DNA of 64,000 bases from Dasypus novemcinctus (GCF_030445035.2 NC_080683.1:23587528-23651527), one strand, 5' to 3'; numbered from the stretch's first letter, positions 11,175-23,965 are shown. The notes: generated by a model not told the origin, from the sequence alone. A program made the numbers and translations.

Positions 11175-13811
11175 TCATATCATTGAGGTCATGTAGTATT
11201 TGTCCTTCAATGCCTGGGTTGCTTCACTCAACATAAGGTTCTCAAGATTCATCCATGTTACCACATGTGTTTGTAGTGTATTTGTTCTTAAAGCTGAGTA
11301 GTATTCCATTGTATGTATATACCACATTTTATTGATCCACTCATCTGTTGATGGGCATTTGGGTTGATTCCAGCTTTTGGCGATAGTAAACAATGCTGCT
11401 ATGAACATTGGTGTGCATATATCGGTTTGTGTCCTCATTTTCAATTCTACTGGGTATATACCCAGCAGTGGAATTGCTGGGTCATATGGCAAATCTATGG
11501 TTAGTTTTTTGAGAAACCGCCAAACTGTCCTCCAGAATGGTTGGATCCTTCTGCATTCCCACCAGCAGTGGATGAGTGTTCCCATTCCTCCACATCCTCT
11601 CCAGCATTTGTATTCTTCTGTTTTTTCATAGCTGCCAATCTTATGGGAGTAAGATGGTATCTCATTGTAGTTTTGATTTGCATTTCCCTGATAGCTAAAG
11701 ATTTGGAGCATTTTTTCATGTGCTTTTTAGCCATTTGTATTTCTTCTTTGGAGAAGTGTCTGTTTAAATCTTTTTCCCATGTTTTAAATGGGTTGCTTAT
11801 CTTTTTATTTTCAAGATATAGGAGTTCTTTATATATGCAAGTTATAAGTCTCTTATCCAATATATGGTTGCCAAGTATTTTCTCCCATTGTGTAGGCTCC
11901 CTTTTTACTTTCTTGACAAACTCCTTTGAGGTGCAGAAGGCTTTAATTTTGAAGAAGTCCCATTTATCTATTTGTTCTTTTGCTGCTCGTGCTTTTGGTG
12001 CGATGTTCATGAAGGCATTTCGTATTACGAGGTCTTGTAGATGTTTCCCTACACTGCTTTCCAAAGTCTTTATGGTCTTGGCTCTTATATTTAGGTCTTT
12101 TATCCATCTTGAGTTGATCTTTGTATAAGGTGTGAGATGGTAATCCTCTTTCATTCTTCTATGTATGGATATCCAGTTCTTCAGGCACCATTTGTTGAAT
12201 AGGCCATTCTCTCCCAGTTGAGAGGGTTTGGTGGCTTTATCGAATATTATATGGCTATATATATGAGGTTCTATATCAGAACTTTCAATTCAATTCCATT
12301 GGTCTGTGTCTCTCCTATGCCAATACCATGCTGTTTTCACTACTGTAGCTTTGTAGTATGTTTGAAGTCAGGTAATGTGATTCCTCCAATTTCATTTTTC
12401 CTATTCAAATGTCTTTGGCTATTCAGGGCCACTTTCCTTTCCAAATAAATTTCATAGTTAGTGTTCATAGTTCCTTAAAGAATGCTGTGTTGATTTTTAT
12501 TGGGATTGCATTGAATGTGTAGATCAGTTTTGGTAGGATAGACATCTTAATAGTATTTAGTCTTCCTATCCATGAACAGGGAATATTCTTCCATTTATTT
12601 AGGTCTTCTTTGATTTCCTTGAACAGTCTTGTGTAGTTCTCTGTGTATAAGTTTTTTACATCTTTAATTAAATTTATTCCTAAATATTTGATTTTTTAAT
12701 TTACTATTGTAAATGGTATTTGTTTCTTGATTTCCTCCTGATCTTGCTCATTATTGGTGTACAGAAATGCTACTGATTTTTGTGCATTGATCTTATAACC
12801 TGCAACTTTACTAAACTAATTTATGAGTTCTAGAAGCTTTGTTGTAGACCTCTCAGGGTTTTCTATGTATAGGATCAGGTCATCTGCAAATAATGAAATT
12901 TTGACGTCTTCCTTTCCAATCTGAATCCCTTCTATATCTGGTTCTTTCCTCAGTGCTCGAGCAAGTGCTTCTAAGACAATGTTAAATAGAAGGGGAGAGA
13001 GTGGGCATCCTTGTTCCTGAATTGAGAGGGAAGGGTTTTAGGATTTCTCCATTGTAAACAATGTTGGCTGTGGGTTTTTCATATATACTCTTTATCATGT
13101 TCAAAAAATTTCCTTGTATTACGATCTTTTGGAGTGTTTTTATCAAGAAAGGGTGCTGTATTTTGTCAAATGCTTTTTCTGCATCTATAGATATAATCAT
13201 GTGATTTTTTTTCCTTCAGTCTGTTTATATTGTGTATTACGTTGATTGATTTTCTTATGTTGAACCATCCTTGCATACCTGGAATGAATCCCACTTGGTT
13301 GTGGTATATAATTCATTTAATGTGTTGTTGAATACGATTAGCAAGTATTTTGTTAAGTATTTTTGCGTCTAGGTTCATTAGAGAAATTGGTATGTAATTT
13401 TCCTTTCTTGTGGTGTCTTTGTTTGGCTTTGGTACTAGGGTAATGTTGGCATCATAGAACGAGTTAGGTAATGTTCCTTCTATTTCGATTTTTTGGAAGA
13501 GTTTCAGCAGGGTTGGTATTAGTTCTTTCCGGAATGTTTTGTGGAATTCACCTGTGAAGCCATCTGGCCCTGGGCTCTTCTTAGTTGTGAGGTTTTTAAT
13601 GACTGATTCTATCTCTTTACTTGTGATTGGTTTGTTGAGATCATCAATTTCTTCTTTCGTCAATATAGGCTGCTTATGTGTTTCTAGGAATTTGTCCATT
13701 TCCTCTGAATTGTCATTTTTGTTGGAATATAGTTTTTCAAATTATCCTCTTATGATAGTCTTTATTTCTGTGGGGTCAGTGGTAATATCTCCTTTCTCAT
13801 TTCTTATTTTG
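11175..13811 (-). pseudogene. L1 ORF2 reverse transcriptase and C-terminus, decayed
   Basis: Reading frames at 13313-13699, 12982-13200, 11501-12154 and 11175-11711 carry L1 ORF2 in order. Motifs seen are [51 protein letters not shown], the catalytic FADD box (12879-12890), a C-terminal region with DLPYDPAIPLLGIYP, and NQPKCPSTDEWINKMWYIHT. The intact L1 ORF2 is about 1,270 residues; this starts roughly 430 residues in. Frame breaks between the blocks make it non-coding. It would have copied L1 RNA into the genome by target-primed reverse transcription. Confidence 0.9.
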
Positions 13812-13972
13812 TCTCACCTGGATTATTGCAATAGTATCTTAACTTCATTTGCCCGTGCCTACCTCCAGGCATTTCTCAGCATAGTAGTCATAATGATCCT
13901 ATTAAGCATTTGTCTAATTAGGTGAAAATCCTGCCGTTCTTTCTTATCTTATTCAAACTAAAGCACACACAC

Positions 13973-14302
13973 AGGGAAGCAGATGTGGTTCAACGAGTCG
14001 GATGCCCGCCTAACACATGGGAGGTGCCGGGTTCAGGTTCCAGTACCTCCTAAAAGAAGATGAGCAGAAGCCACCCCCACCGCGATGAGCAGATGCCACA
14101 AGCCAACAGATGCTGCAGCCCTTTGGGAGTAGATGTGGCTCAGGCCATGGGGCACTCCCCTCTCATGAGAACCTGGTTCAGTTCCCAGTGCCTCCTGAAG
14201 AAGGCAAGCAAACAACGAGTAGACAGATGAGAGAACCATCTGGGGGGTGGGGGTCGGGGGATAAATAAAGAAAAAATAAATAAAAGTAAATAAATCTTTA
14301 TA
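13973..14302 (+). repeat. Dimeric DAS-type SINE inside the L2 element
   Basis: The first tRNA-like unit begins at 13973 ('agggaagcagatgtggttc'), with a B-box-like 'GGGTTCAGGTTCC' near 14030. The second begins near 14127 ('ggagtagatgtggctcag') with 'GGTTCAGTTCC' near 14173. A G-rich run and an A-rich tail close the copy near 14302. L2 sequence resumes at 'caatgtgatctggccc'. Confidence 0.82.
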
Positions 14303-14668
14303 TACATACAATGTGATCTGGCCCCCCTAACTTCCCAGCTGTACACTGTATCACATTCCCTCTTGCTATCTCCCCTCCAGCGGCAATGGTCCCTGTGCTG
14401 ATCTTTGAATACTCCAGGTTCACTCCCTATTCAGACCTTTGCACTTGTTTCCTCTGTCTAGAATATTCCTTCCCCAGGAGGCTTGCTCCCTCGCTTCTTT
14501 TAGATCTTTACTCAAATGCTAACTCGAGGAGATCTTCCCTGCCCTCCCTGTATAGAATTTCAACCCCTCTTGGCCAATCTCCAGCAGCCTCTAACCTCCT
14601 TCTCTGCTATATTCTGGTACATAGTGAGATATCAACAAATACACATTTAATGAATGAATTAAAAGAGA

Positions 14669-17460
14669 GAGAAACTATTACACAAAATTTGCACTAGGAA
14701 TTATTTTTCAGAAAGGCACCCTACTTTCAAATTTCTCAGATAAGGTAATGAAACTTCCTGGCAGGAAGATATCTGGTTACTAAGTTGATTTCAAATCAAG
14801 GCTTTTTTAAGCTTGTATTCCTATTTTTCAAAAGAGGAGATTTGTTACCTTAACATTGCCTTCATGAAGTATCTTATGAAATTACTGTTGCACATGTTTA
14901 ATATTTAACATTGAGACGTCTGAAAATAAATATGAACAAAATAATAGTTGAATTCAAGTTGTAAACTGAAACCTAAATATTAAGGAATAAGAGAGATTAA
15001 AAGCTTCTCATCATATAATGTAAGTAAACATTAAATAAAAGGAAATGTCATTATTATATTTTGAAGGGAGAAGATGTTTGGCCACATTCTGATGATTTCT
15101 TAGCCTGGAGGGAAAGTTCTGAATATAAGCTGCTGGAATGACAGTGGAGAGCTGAAGTTCAGCAAAGTCTGGAGAGATTTAGGAAAATAAAGAAAGAGAG
15201 TTAAAAAAAAAAAAACTGAAATTAGTTCCTAATGCTGAGGGCCAAACTCTCCTGATTTCATGTGAGTCCTTGAACTGCAGTCAAGCAGTTCAAAATGGAG
15301 GTTACTGATTGAAAATGGGGGAAGCAGAAAGTGACTTGCTACTTCTGTTTGTTTAAGTGATTCACCCTTCCTCCCGACATTACATTACTTTCATTTAAAG
15401 ATGCTGCTAAATCTATTGTTTAGTAGATCATTTTCATTCATCCATCAAAACACCCTCCCTCCTTTACCGGGTATTGTCCTGAGGTACAAACAGGAAGATA
15501 AAAGGAAGGAGATAAAGTCGATGGTCACAGGCAGCGATTAGCTGCCATTATAATAAAAAAGTAGATATACAGTGGTTTTGACTTTATACTCTTTGAAAGT
15601 ATCCCTGGAGAGAAGAAAAAGGGAGAAGAATGTCCCACTAGTTTCTACAGAGTTTTCCTCTCTAGTTAGTCATAAACTTGAGTGACAGAGAAAAGATGAT
15701 TCAAGGCCCCTGCTGCTCCAGAAAAAAGAGATCAGTATAACAATGCCTTTACATAACCTTGCAGAAAACCATCATTATGTGTACACAATCTTTAGCTCCA
15801 CCCAAAACCCAACTCCAATTAAAGTGACAATAATACTGTGCTAAAAATCATGCTGAAGATCATTTCTCTACCCTCTGATGTACCCCCTCTTCCAGGACAG
15901 AAAGAATATAGTTTCCCCTTCTTTCTTTTAGCTACGTCACTGTGCATTTCCACAGGTGTATGTGGTGAAAGCCTTGATCTGGTATAAAGCTTCCATCCCA
16001 TGACAAGCTACCACTTAATGACTGTCACATCCACTGTATTTTCATATAAGGCCATAAGTCTGCTAAGAATATAAAATGTTAAATGAAAAAAAAGTTATAT
16101 TTGCCATTTATATTTCTGGCCTAATAAGTGTGTTCTGTTTGCACTTGGGAAAAACCAAGAAAGGGATGAAAATAAAATCTACCTAGAGTAATGATATTAT
16201 AACCATGACTAGCCTTGAGCATTGAGACCCCAAATCATAGCACTGTGAAAACCTGGCCAAGGGAATACATATCTGTAGTAGTAGTTCAGTTGACAGGGAA
16301 CACGGTGTGTATATGTACATGTGTGCATGTGTGTCTGTGTGGAATCTATATCTATCTTGCCACTTTCTACTTGTATACCTTTGAAAGGTCTTCTTCATCA
16401 CTGAGTAGACTATCTAAGACATTCCACTAAAGCAATGGGAATTTTGCTAAATCATAATTAACTGGTCCTATCCTAAACCAAATCTCAATCCCAACCCAAT
16501 GTATATGTTAGAGTTTTCTCTGCTTGAGATTATGTCTAATTGCCTTTTGTTGGCCTGAATAAGCTTTTATCATAACTGGTTCCTGCCACCAAGACTATTT
16601 GTCCTGTCTTATTTATGTCTGGGCTGATAGAATATTGCAGCCAAGGCAGAAACACGAAATGCTTCCCACTTCATTCTGTCAATCATACACTCTGACAAGA
16701 GCATGCTTCCAAATCCCCTTATTGCATGACATTTGGCAGCAGTGTTTCAACAGTAGCTATAATATATATGGATGATCACCCAATATTTGCATTGTCAAGC
16801 CACCTCAAGCTTGATGCAATCCAGGCACCTTTATCAGAGAGACACCACCAAAACTGACTTAATAAAATCTGATATGAAAATCATTTTAGGAAAATTAAAC
16901 TACCCTTGGTGAAATGTGACCTAAGTGCTGAAGACTATTTTAGAAGGCCATCTGATGTCCCTATAGAGAGTGCTCATCCTGTTGATGGTAAGGGCCAAGG
17001 CCTGCAGTTTCAGAATAGTGCTAGAAGTTGTCCAGAAATATAGCTGGACACAAAAGTGAAAATAGTTGGAAACAAAAGTGAAAATTGAACTTTAGTGCAA
17101 AATAAGAACTACTTTCTGAAGAATGGGTTTAGAGAAAAGCTACAGAAGATAACTAACAAGACAGATGGGAGACACTTAAGAGAATAAAATTTGAGAAGAT
17201 ATCAAGGTTTGTAATTTATATATAAAAATCTTAGTAAGGTCTACTAACTTTTTCATCAAATCCTAAAAAGTCTACTTACAGCTACATAAAGGAAATCTAA
17301 TTATGTATCTCTGGGTTTTTTAAGTAAAAGTACATAAAGACAATGATGCTTTCACATAAAATACTGTTTTGCATTTCACTAAATCACAACACGGAGCAAG
17401 ATGAATGGTTTGTCTCACCCAGAGAGGACTCCTTAATTTATATCATTCTAATAAAAAAAT
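14669..17460. other. Intergenic, nothing recognised
   Basis: This is moderately AT-rich DNA without a recognisable gene or repeat family. Open frames at 15819-16001 and 16183-16430 are short and show no known motif. A short GT/ATGT-rich stretch lies near 16305-16340. Confidence 0.5.
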
Positions 17461-17464
17461 ACAG

Positions 17465-18335
17465 GCTCTTGAGTCCACCTACCTATGTTTGAATTCTGGA
17501 TCCATCGCTTACCAGTCAAGTGATTATGATTAAGTAACTTAATCTCTCTATGCCTTTAGTCAGCCAAAAAGGGTGCTGAGGCAAAGTACCAGAAATCTGT
17601 TGGCTTTTATAAAGGGTATTTATTTGGGGTGGGAAGCTTATAGTTACATGGCTCTAAAGAGTCCAACTCAAAGTTACTTCCTCACCAAACTCTGTTGCCA
17701 CATGTCAAAGCAAGATGTCCGTGAGGGCTCAGCCTTCCTCCCCTCTTAAGGCTCCGTGGGCCTGACTTCTTCAGATCTCAGCTCTAGACTGGAGGGTTAG
17801 TTTCTTCTGGGCTCAGCTGCTTCAGTCTCTTCTCAAGGTCAACTGTAGGCCATCAGGTTCCTCTCTTCCCAAGGCCGCAGGATCAAAGTTCATTCCTCTT
17901 CCATGTCTGTGGTGTTCTCTCTATTCCTCTGTGTGTGTCTTATTCTGTGTCTACTGGAGTGACTGTCCATTTATATAACCAACAAAGGGGGCAGGGCCTC
18001 AAACTGAGTTGCCCTAATGACATGGCTGAATCAAAGCCCTAATCTTGATTTAATAAAGTAAAAGTGAAACCTCTGAATTTAATACAATCAAACAGGTATC
18101 ACACCCAGAGGAACAGACCAGTTTACAAACATAATCAATACCTCAATACCTCTTTTTGGAACTCATAAATAATATCAAACTGCCACAATGCCTTTGCTTT
18201 CTAAACTCTAAAATAGTACTAACTCAGCCTACCTCTCAGGGTTATTGTGCAGATTAAATCAGATAATCCATGTAAAGTTTCTACCACAGTATAGGATATA
18301 TAGTAATTGTTCAATTAATGTTAAGTTTCAGAAAT
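17465..18335 (+). repeat. MIR split by an LTR-like insertion
   Basis: The left part (17465-17557) reads as MIR, from the tRNA-like 'gtttgaattctggatc' to the core 'aagtaacttaatctctctatgcct'. The right part (18188-18335) continues with 'aaaatagtactaac..cctacctctcagggttattgtg' and the MIR 3' end. The insertion between them is described separately. MIRs are ancient and shared by all mammals, so the LTR arrived later. Confidence 0.8.
17558..18187 (-). repeat. Solo LTR-like element inserted in a MIR
   Basis: Read on the - strand it begins TGTGGCAGTTTGATATT and holds a TATA-like 'TTATATAAATGG' (complement near 17972-17983). An apparent 8-bp duplication ATGCCTTT lies at 17550-17557 and 18188-18195. 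The TG start, TATA-like box and length of about 630 bases suggest a MaLR/ERVL-type solo LTR. The family is not assigned, and no internal retroviral genes are present. Confidence 0.55.
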
Positions 18336-18439
18336 AAAGTGATATGCCCGGTATCTCCTTAACAATTCAGTTAGGCCCAAAGAAATTATGTTTGTCTTGA
18401 TGTATCCACCATGAAATGTCAGGTCAATGACTTTAAAAT

Positions 18440-18880
18440 CTGTATAACCAGTTGTTGCTACAATAATGCTGAATAACAAATAACTTCATTATCTTACATC
18501 AACAAATACTTATTTTTCTTACTAACCAGAATCGGTTGGTGTTTGTCTGATCTCAGCCAAACTCAGCTGGGCTTGGCTCCAGGCCACAAGCTGGGTCTCA
18601 TCTTTCCACAGAGCTCTTGGGTTTATTCTGGGGCTCAGAATAAAGGGTCAGTAGCAACTAGGGACATATAGTCATGGTAATGGCAGAAGTACAAAAGCAA
18701 AACAAAACTGTGGAAACACGTTTAGGCTTCTATTACATTCCATGAGCCCAATAAGTCACATGGCCAAGCCCAATATCAAATGGGGCAGTAAAGTATACTC
18801 CACCCTCAGATAGTGGGAAGTGAATATTTGTTGGACAATAATCCTAACCATCACACCATCTGATAACAGAAGTGAGAATA
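18440..18880. repeat. Possible ancient interspersed repeat, family unassigned
   Basis: Phrases such as 'agccaaactcagctgggcttggctccagg' followed by 'aagtcacatggccaagcccaatatcaa' recur in ancient mammalian repeats as I recall them. Family and orientation are not established. An AAG microsatellite follows at about 18889-18915. Confidence 0.35.
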
Positions 18881-18888
18881 ATTTAAAA

Positions 18889-18915
18889 AAGAAGAAGAAG
18901 AAGAAGAAGAAGAAG
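18889..18915 (+). repeat. AAG microsatellite
   Basis: There are nine consecutive AAG-type units. Confidence 0.9.
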
Positions 18916-19194
18916 ATGGAAAGGGACTGTCATTGTAAAGAAGATAGCCAGAAATAACACTCGAGATTCACTTTTCTCTTTAAAATAAACAGAGTCATAT
19001 GTGACAAATATAGAGTGAAAATATAAGGAGAACATCAGGCTATTCCCAAAAACAGCCAAGAGACCTCAGCATCTAGAACTTCCAAAAGGAGAGTGGCATG
19101 ATCTCAAAAGTGCACACTGCATTGAAAACACGAAAATGGTCATGTTGTTGTTCCCTCAGAGTACATACTGCACCCAACAGTATGCTTATGTCCT

Positions 19195-19593
19195 TACATT
19201 TAAAATGATTTTTTTAAAGATTTATTTATTTATTTAATTCCCCCCCTCCCCCAGTTGTCTGTTCTCTGTGTCTATTTGCTGCGTCTTGTTTCTTTGTCTG
19301 CTTCTGTTGTCATCAGCGGCACGAGAAGTGTGGACAGCGCCATTCCTGGGCAGGCTGCGCTTTCCTTCGCGCTGGGTGGCTCTCCTTACGGGGCACACTC
19401 CTTGCGCGTGGGGCTCCCCTACGCGGGGGACACCCCTGCGTGGCAGGGTACTCCTTGCGCGCATCAGCACTGCGCGTGGGCCGGCTGCACACAGGGTCAA
19501 GGAGGCCCGGGGTTTGAACCGCGGACCTCCCATGTGGTAGACGGACGCCCTAACCACTGGGCCAAGTCCGTTTCCCCTACATTTAAAATGATT
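19195..19593 (-). repeat. DAS-III-type SINE (body 19211-19577) with perfect target-site duplication
   Basis: The reverse complement starts GGGGAAACGGACTTGGCCCA, has the B box GGTTCAAACCC, repeated 'GCAAGGAGTG'-type body units and an A-rich tail (T-rich at 19211-19240). A perfect 16-bp duplication, TACATTTAAAATGATT, flanks it at 19195-19210 and 19578-19593. It closely resembles the copy at 1963-2330, so both look young. Open frames inside it are SINE artefacts. Confidence 0.92.
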
Positions 19594-20974
19594 AAAGTAA
19601 GAATCTATGCTTTACAAATAAATGCAATAGACATGACCTGATTTGTTTCAATGATAAAATACAATTCTAAAGTTTGTGTGTTACCAACAACATGAAACAA
19701 CCTGTCCTGAATTCCCTCTCATGAAATGTAGTTGGAAAGAAGCAAAATCCTGAAGGAGATACAAAGATACAGGGATCATAAGTTCAGAATCAAATGCATC
19801 ATGAGTGCCTGGTCAATGACACCAGTTTCTTTGTAAATGAACTGGAACTCTTCATTCTGATTTAGCTTAGAAATCTGGTTATCCTACAGCTTGTAAGAAA
19901 CAAGCTTTAATCCTCTTTTAAATGCCCTTCAACAACTTCTCTGCTCTACATGTGATACAAATGAATTTTCCTTATCAAATCCTTTCTAATTCATTTTCCT
20001 TTCACAGGACTTTCTAGAACTAATTTACGACTAGACTTTGAAGAATATTCTAATCTTCAATAACATATATTTGAAGCATATTGTCTCTCTAACCAGCAAA
20101 TCATTCTTGAGTCACTATTCAAAAGCAGGGATTCTTGTTACTCCACATAAAAATTTAAAAAAGAATTATTCTGACATATTATGTCCACATCTGAGATGTT
20201 CTGTGTATATTTCATTGTCAGTTCGAAATGAAATTTTTTCTTTAAAGTAAAGCCTTGTCTAGTTTATTCAAGGAAAAAAAAAAACAGATTTTCTTATTGT
20301 GTGATCATGACCAGGTTTGCTAAGGGTCAAGGGTTATAACTCAAGTTTCATCTTCTTGAGGAAAAAAAAAAAAATAGGATTAATATTCACCTCTCAAGCA
20401 GCCCAAAAGGAAAAATGAAATTTGAAATGGAGCCAAAATCCTTGTTTCAGTCCAAAACTTGTTGGATAACATGGAAAAATTACATCTTCATAAATAATTT
20501 CAAATCAGAAAACACTTGTGATTTTGCTTATGTATTAATGACTTGGTCCCTTTAAGAAGCATAGTTTTTTAAATGTGCCATTAATGGTGTGACATATATA
20601 ATGTGTATATATGATTTACAACTGAATATATACAGTTGGTTGAATCAATAATATATCAATTTAAGATGATATTTATGAAACTTTATTAACCATGTGTGAA
20701 CTTTTCAAGAAAGTCTCAGGCTGCCATGATTTCTATTTCTCTCTTTGCTTAAGTATGTACTCTCATGTAAGTACTAAAGGACTCCATGTACTCTACACTG
20801 TGCTGCCTTTTTTGGTCTTTGAAGAAGTTTTTTACCATCGGCAGGTTAGTATGTTTAGAGCTTAGAGAACATCAATCAGTAATTTTTACTTTTTCCCCCT
20901 AAGATACAGTTCTTCTTATCATCTGAACACAATCTATTTATAAATATATCAGAATATAGATCAGAATAAGGTAT
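19594..20974. other. Intergenic, nothing recognised
   Basis: This is AT-rich sequence with A-tracts near 20272-20284 and 20361-20375. No gene or repeat family is supported. Confidence 0.5.
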
Positions 20975-21340
20975 TGTTTTAGTTTCCTTGACTGCTCAAG
21001 CAAATGCCAGGCAATGGGAATTTAATGGCTCATGGTTTTGTGGGCCTAGCTGCCAATGGTCCTTAGTCTTAGGCCCTTCTGTCACATGGCAAGGCCATGG
21101 CAGCGTCTCCTGGCCTCTTCCTTCCCTTCCAGATTCTGTTGACGTCCACCTTCTTACATCCATAGCTTTCTTGCTTTGTGTCTGAACTTCATTCTGCTTA
21201 TCAAGGACTCCATTAAGAGGATTAGGACCTATCCTGATTGAGCCTCATCTAAAGGTCCTCCTCACAGGGGTTCACACCCACAGGGATGGATTAAGTTTAA
21301 GAACATGTTTTTCAGGGATACCCAGCTCCAAACCACCACA
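20975..21340 (-). repeat. MaLR-like solo LTR
   Basis: On the - strand it starts TGTGGTGGTTTGGAGCTGGG, continues through 'acatgttcttaaacttaatcc' and 'ctttagatgaggctcaatcagg', and ends with 'aggaaactaaaaca'. This start, order and end are typical of MaLR-type LTRs. No internal region is present. The exact family is not assigned. Confidence 0.6.
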
Positions 21341-23619
21341 GGTACCTATGTGTGATTTTAATCTCAGTATTTTAATCCCAAAATAAAAATTACTCACTTT
21401 GTCAATCTTGGTAGGAGGCTGGGGAAAAAAAAGTTAAGAAAGCTAGATATTTGCCTTTTTGGCCACCTGCAAAGCTAAGCATGGCTATGATCTAGGCTTG
21501 GCCAACCAGACACAGCTACTCAGTTTGATTTCCCAGAACTAGTAGAACAACAACAACAACAAAAAACAGGAATGGTGGAAGGACCAAGTTGGTGGCAGTG
21601 GCAATGGTTCAGGGTATTATGCAGTGCTCAACAAACAGGCAGCCTTGTCCTCACTAGAGGACAAATATTGGCATTGAAAGATATGGTCTGTCTTTTTCTA
21701 TGTCATGTGAAAATCTATCTTGTAATGACTACAAAAAATACACCTTCTTGACTGTTGCTGTCCAGTTAATACTTCTGCATACTAAACTACCCCTAACTTA
21801 TTGACATAAAATGCCAATCATTTCACTTTGCTTATGAATTTTGTTGAACCAGAATTTGGAAAGGGCACAGTGGTGATGGCTTGTCACTGCTCCATGACGT
21901 TTTGGACCTCAGCAGAGAAGGCTTCAGTTCCAAGGATTACTCAATGTCTGGAGCTGGAATCATCAGAAGGGTCATTCATTCACTCATATGTCTAGCACCT
22001 GGGCTGAGAGGTCATGAATTCTAGGACTGCTGATTGAATCACTTATAGAGGGCCTCTTCATGTGGCCTGGATTTTCCTACAACATGGAAGCCTTGGTGTA
22101 GTTCAACTAGTTACACCTAAACAGTCCAATTGGCTCCAAAAGCAGATGTCCCAGCCCACAAAGTGGAAACCTTCATGGCTGTGGAAGTCACATAGCATCA
22201 TTTCCACTGCATTCTATTTGTTAAAAGTTCAGAACAGATTCAAGACTAGAGAACACACAACTCCCTACCCCCTCTGGCACCTCCCAACACACATACACAG
22301 TTCTTGGTGGAATGAGTGTAAAAGATTTTGAGGACACATTTTAAAACCACCACATGATGTGTTATTATATTTTTGGAGTCAGGTTATAAGTTTCTGTATG
22401 TGTATTCTGGATCAGAATTCTGAACAAATCACATATTTTGAAATCTAAGTCTATAGTTCAAATATTATTTAAATAACAGCTATTACATGGCACATGGTAT
22501 ATATTTTTAAAATTATAATGGCATCCTTTGCCCTAAATTCTGTTTTCAGAGTTTGCAAATATGGCAGACAGAATATATTAGCAAAATAATGCTTGTCATA
22601 GCAAGAACTTTCTCAAAATAATTGTTAAAAATACAAATTAGATGTAAATGCCATGTATTGTTGTAGACAACAGATGATATTAAATAGTTTTGTAGATAAA
22701 TTCCCCCAAAGCTTTCCTCTCCACAAGTACCAATCCATTAGAAATAATGCACTTGTTAAAATACAGCATCCTTAGTCTAAAAGTTCATTTAATCAATACC
22801 ATGGCTTATATATTTTAATTATTATTTTTAATTAGGAGTTACTCAACCCATTTTATTCCAGATCAAGTCTAAATTTTGAGTGTGCAGAACTCTGTTTCTA
22901 GCTTACTGCTTCAAAGGAAACTCAATTTACTATTCAGTTACAGCAATAGGATCCTTACTTACGATAGTCTTTAAATTGTAGGACTAGCCTGAAAATGATA
23001 AGGCACAAACAAAATTCACCAAACTTGACTCTGGCCTCATGCTTTTGGTTTGATATTGCTATGACCCACATTTCTGCCCTAATGTAACTCTCTTATCCCT
23101 TTATCATCCAAGCAGTCCCATGGGAAGTTCAGATTTATGCTTTGAATGTGAGTATCATTTCCTTCCTTAGAGCAAGAAAGCATGAGAGTTTCTTGGGAAG
23201 AAAAAAGCTTTACATAAAGAGCAAAATGATAGCCGTGTTCTCATATAAAAGTAAGAGAAAAAGTTATTTCATAAAAGAAAAGTCAGATTTTGAAAGTGTG
23301 AATAAATTATATAATTCTGTAGCTTTGGGTTCTAATGTCACATGTCAAGGTCTAGGCTATCACCATGTTGTTTTAAAATGCCCCCTCTGCCATCTCCCAG
23401 AAAACCCTAACCTACAGAGAAAACTCCGCTCCACTTCCTGGCATCCCATTTGGTTACCACATTTTGCCATTCATTATGATTGATTTTGTATTCCTCACTA
23501 ACTTTTTTCTTATATGTGATTATTCTCCTTGAACAAGATTGTAATATTCCCTGAATACTTAAAATGATGTTTACATACTTTTTACAATGCCTTCCTCACC
23601 ATTTAATACAATATTGATA
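21341..23619. other. Intergenic; a diverged repeat is possible at 21836-22350
   Basis: Most of this shows no recognised feature. The part at about 21836-22350 has the feel of an old interspersed repeat (for example 'ggcctcttcatgtggcctgg'), but I cannot assign a family. A CAA repeat lies at 21548-21562. Confidence 0.4.
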
Positions 23620-23965
23620 TAATAGGCAGCATTTTTAGGGCATTGAAATTAAGTGTAAACCACAATGTAAACTATAGACTTTTGTTAGTAGCAATACTTC
23701 AATATGTATTCATCAGTTGTAACAACTGTACCACACAATTGTAAGATGTTATTAACTGAGGAAGATGTGGGAGGGGGAGAAGAGGAGGAGTGGAGTATAT
23801 GGGAATCACTTATGCTGTTTATTTTTAGGGAAAACTGGTGATTGAACCCAGGGCCTCATATATGGGAAGGAGGTACTCAACCACTGAGCTACGTTCACTC
23901 CCCCCTAAACTTTCAAAGCAACTCTTTTGTAATCTAAAACCTCTCTAAAAACAAAGTTTATTAAA
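23620..23965 (+). mobile_element. L1 3' UTR end, interrupted by a SINE fragment
   Basis: The order 'gtaaaccacaatgtaaactatag', 'agcaatacttcaatatgtattcatcagttgtaac', 'gtaccacac', a G-rich run and 'tatgggaatc' is shared with 26640-26770. The 3' end ('aaaacctctctaaaaacaaagtttatt') resumes after the SINE at 23826-23905. Confidence 0.7.
23826..23905 (-). repeat. DAS monomer fragment with intact A and B boxes
   Basis: The reverse complement reads as a tRNA-like head: GTAGCTCAGTGGTTGAG (A-box region) followed after about 30 bases by GGGTTCAATC (B-box region). It lacks a clear long tail. It is inserted in an L1 3' UTR. A real tRNA gene is unlikely because the sequence does not fold into the acceptor stem and matches the SINE heads elsewhere in the window. 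Confidence 0.7.

Larger units (their letters stand above)
8314..13826 (-). mobile_element. 5'-truncated L1 (body 8329-13811) with target-site duplication
   Basis: On the - strand this reads ORF2 (from within the reverse-transcriptase region) then a long 3' UTR and an A-rich tail, which appears as T-rich at 8329-8350. Flanks are a 15-bp duplication with two mismatches: TCTCACCTGGGTTAC (8314-8328) and TCTCACCTGGATTAT (13812-13826). The target is L2 sequence. The element lacks the L1 5' UTR, ORF1 and the endonuclease part of ORF2. Confidence 0.88.
6935..14668 (+). repeat. L2 element broken by three nested insertions
   Basis: L2 (CR1-clade LINE) pieces are collinear: about 6935-7397 (reverse-transcriptase part, e.g. 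'tcaaggtcaccagtggcctcc'), 7963-8313, 13812-13972, and 14303-14668. The last ends in 'tcaacaaatacacatttaatgaatgaa', which resembles the L2/MIR 3' end. The gaps are a dimeric SINE (7398-7962), an antisense L1 (8329-13811) and another dimeric SINE (13973-14302). A TC then TA microsatellite lies at about 7322-7361. About 1.3 kb of L2 remains, with no open frame. Confidence 0.75.

Noticed and set aside
23826..23905. A tRNA-like sequence with A and B boxes
   Set aside because: It is a SINE head inside an L1 3' UTR and lacks a complete cloverleaf, so it is not called a tRNA gene.
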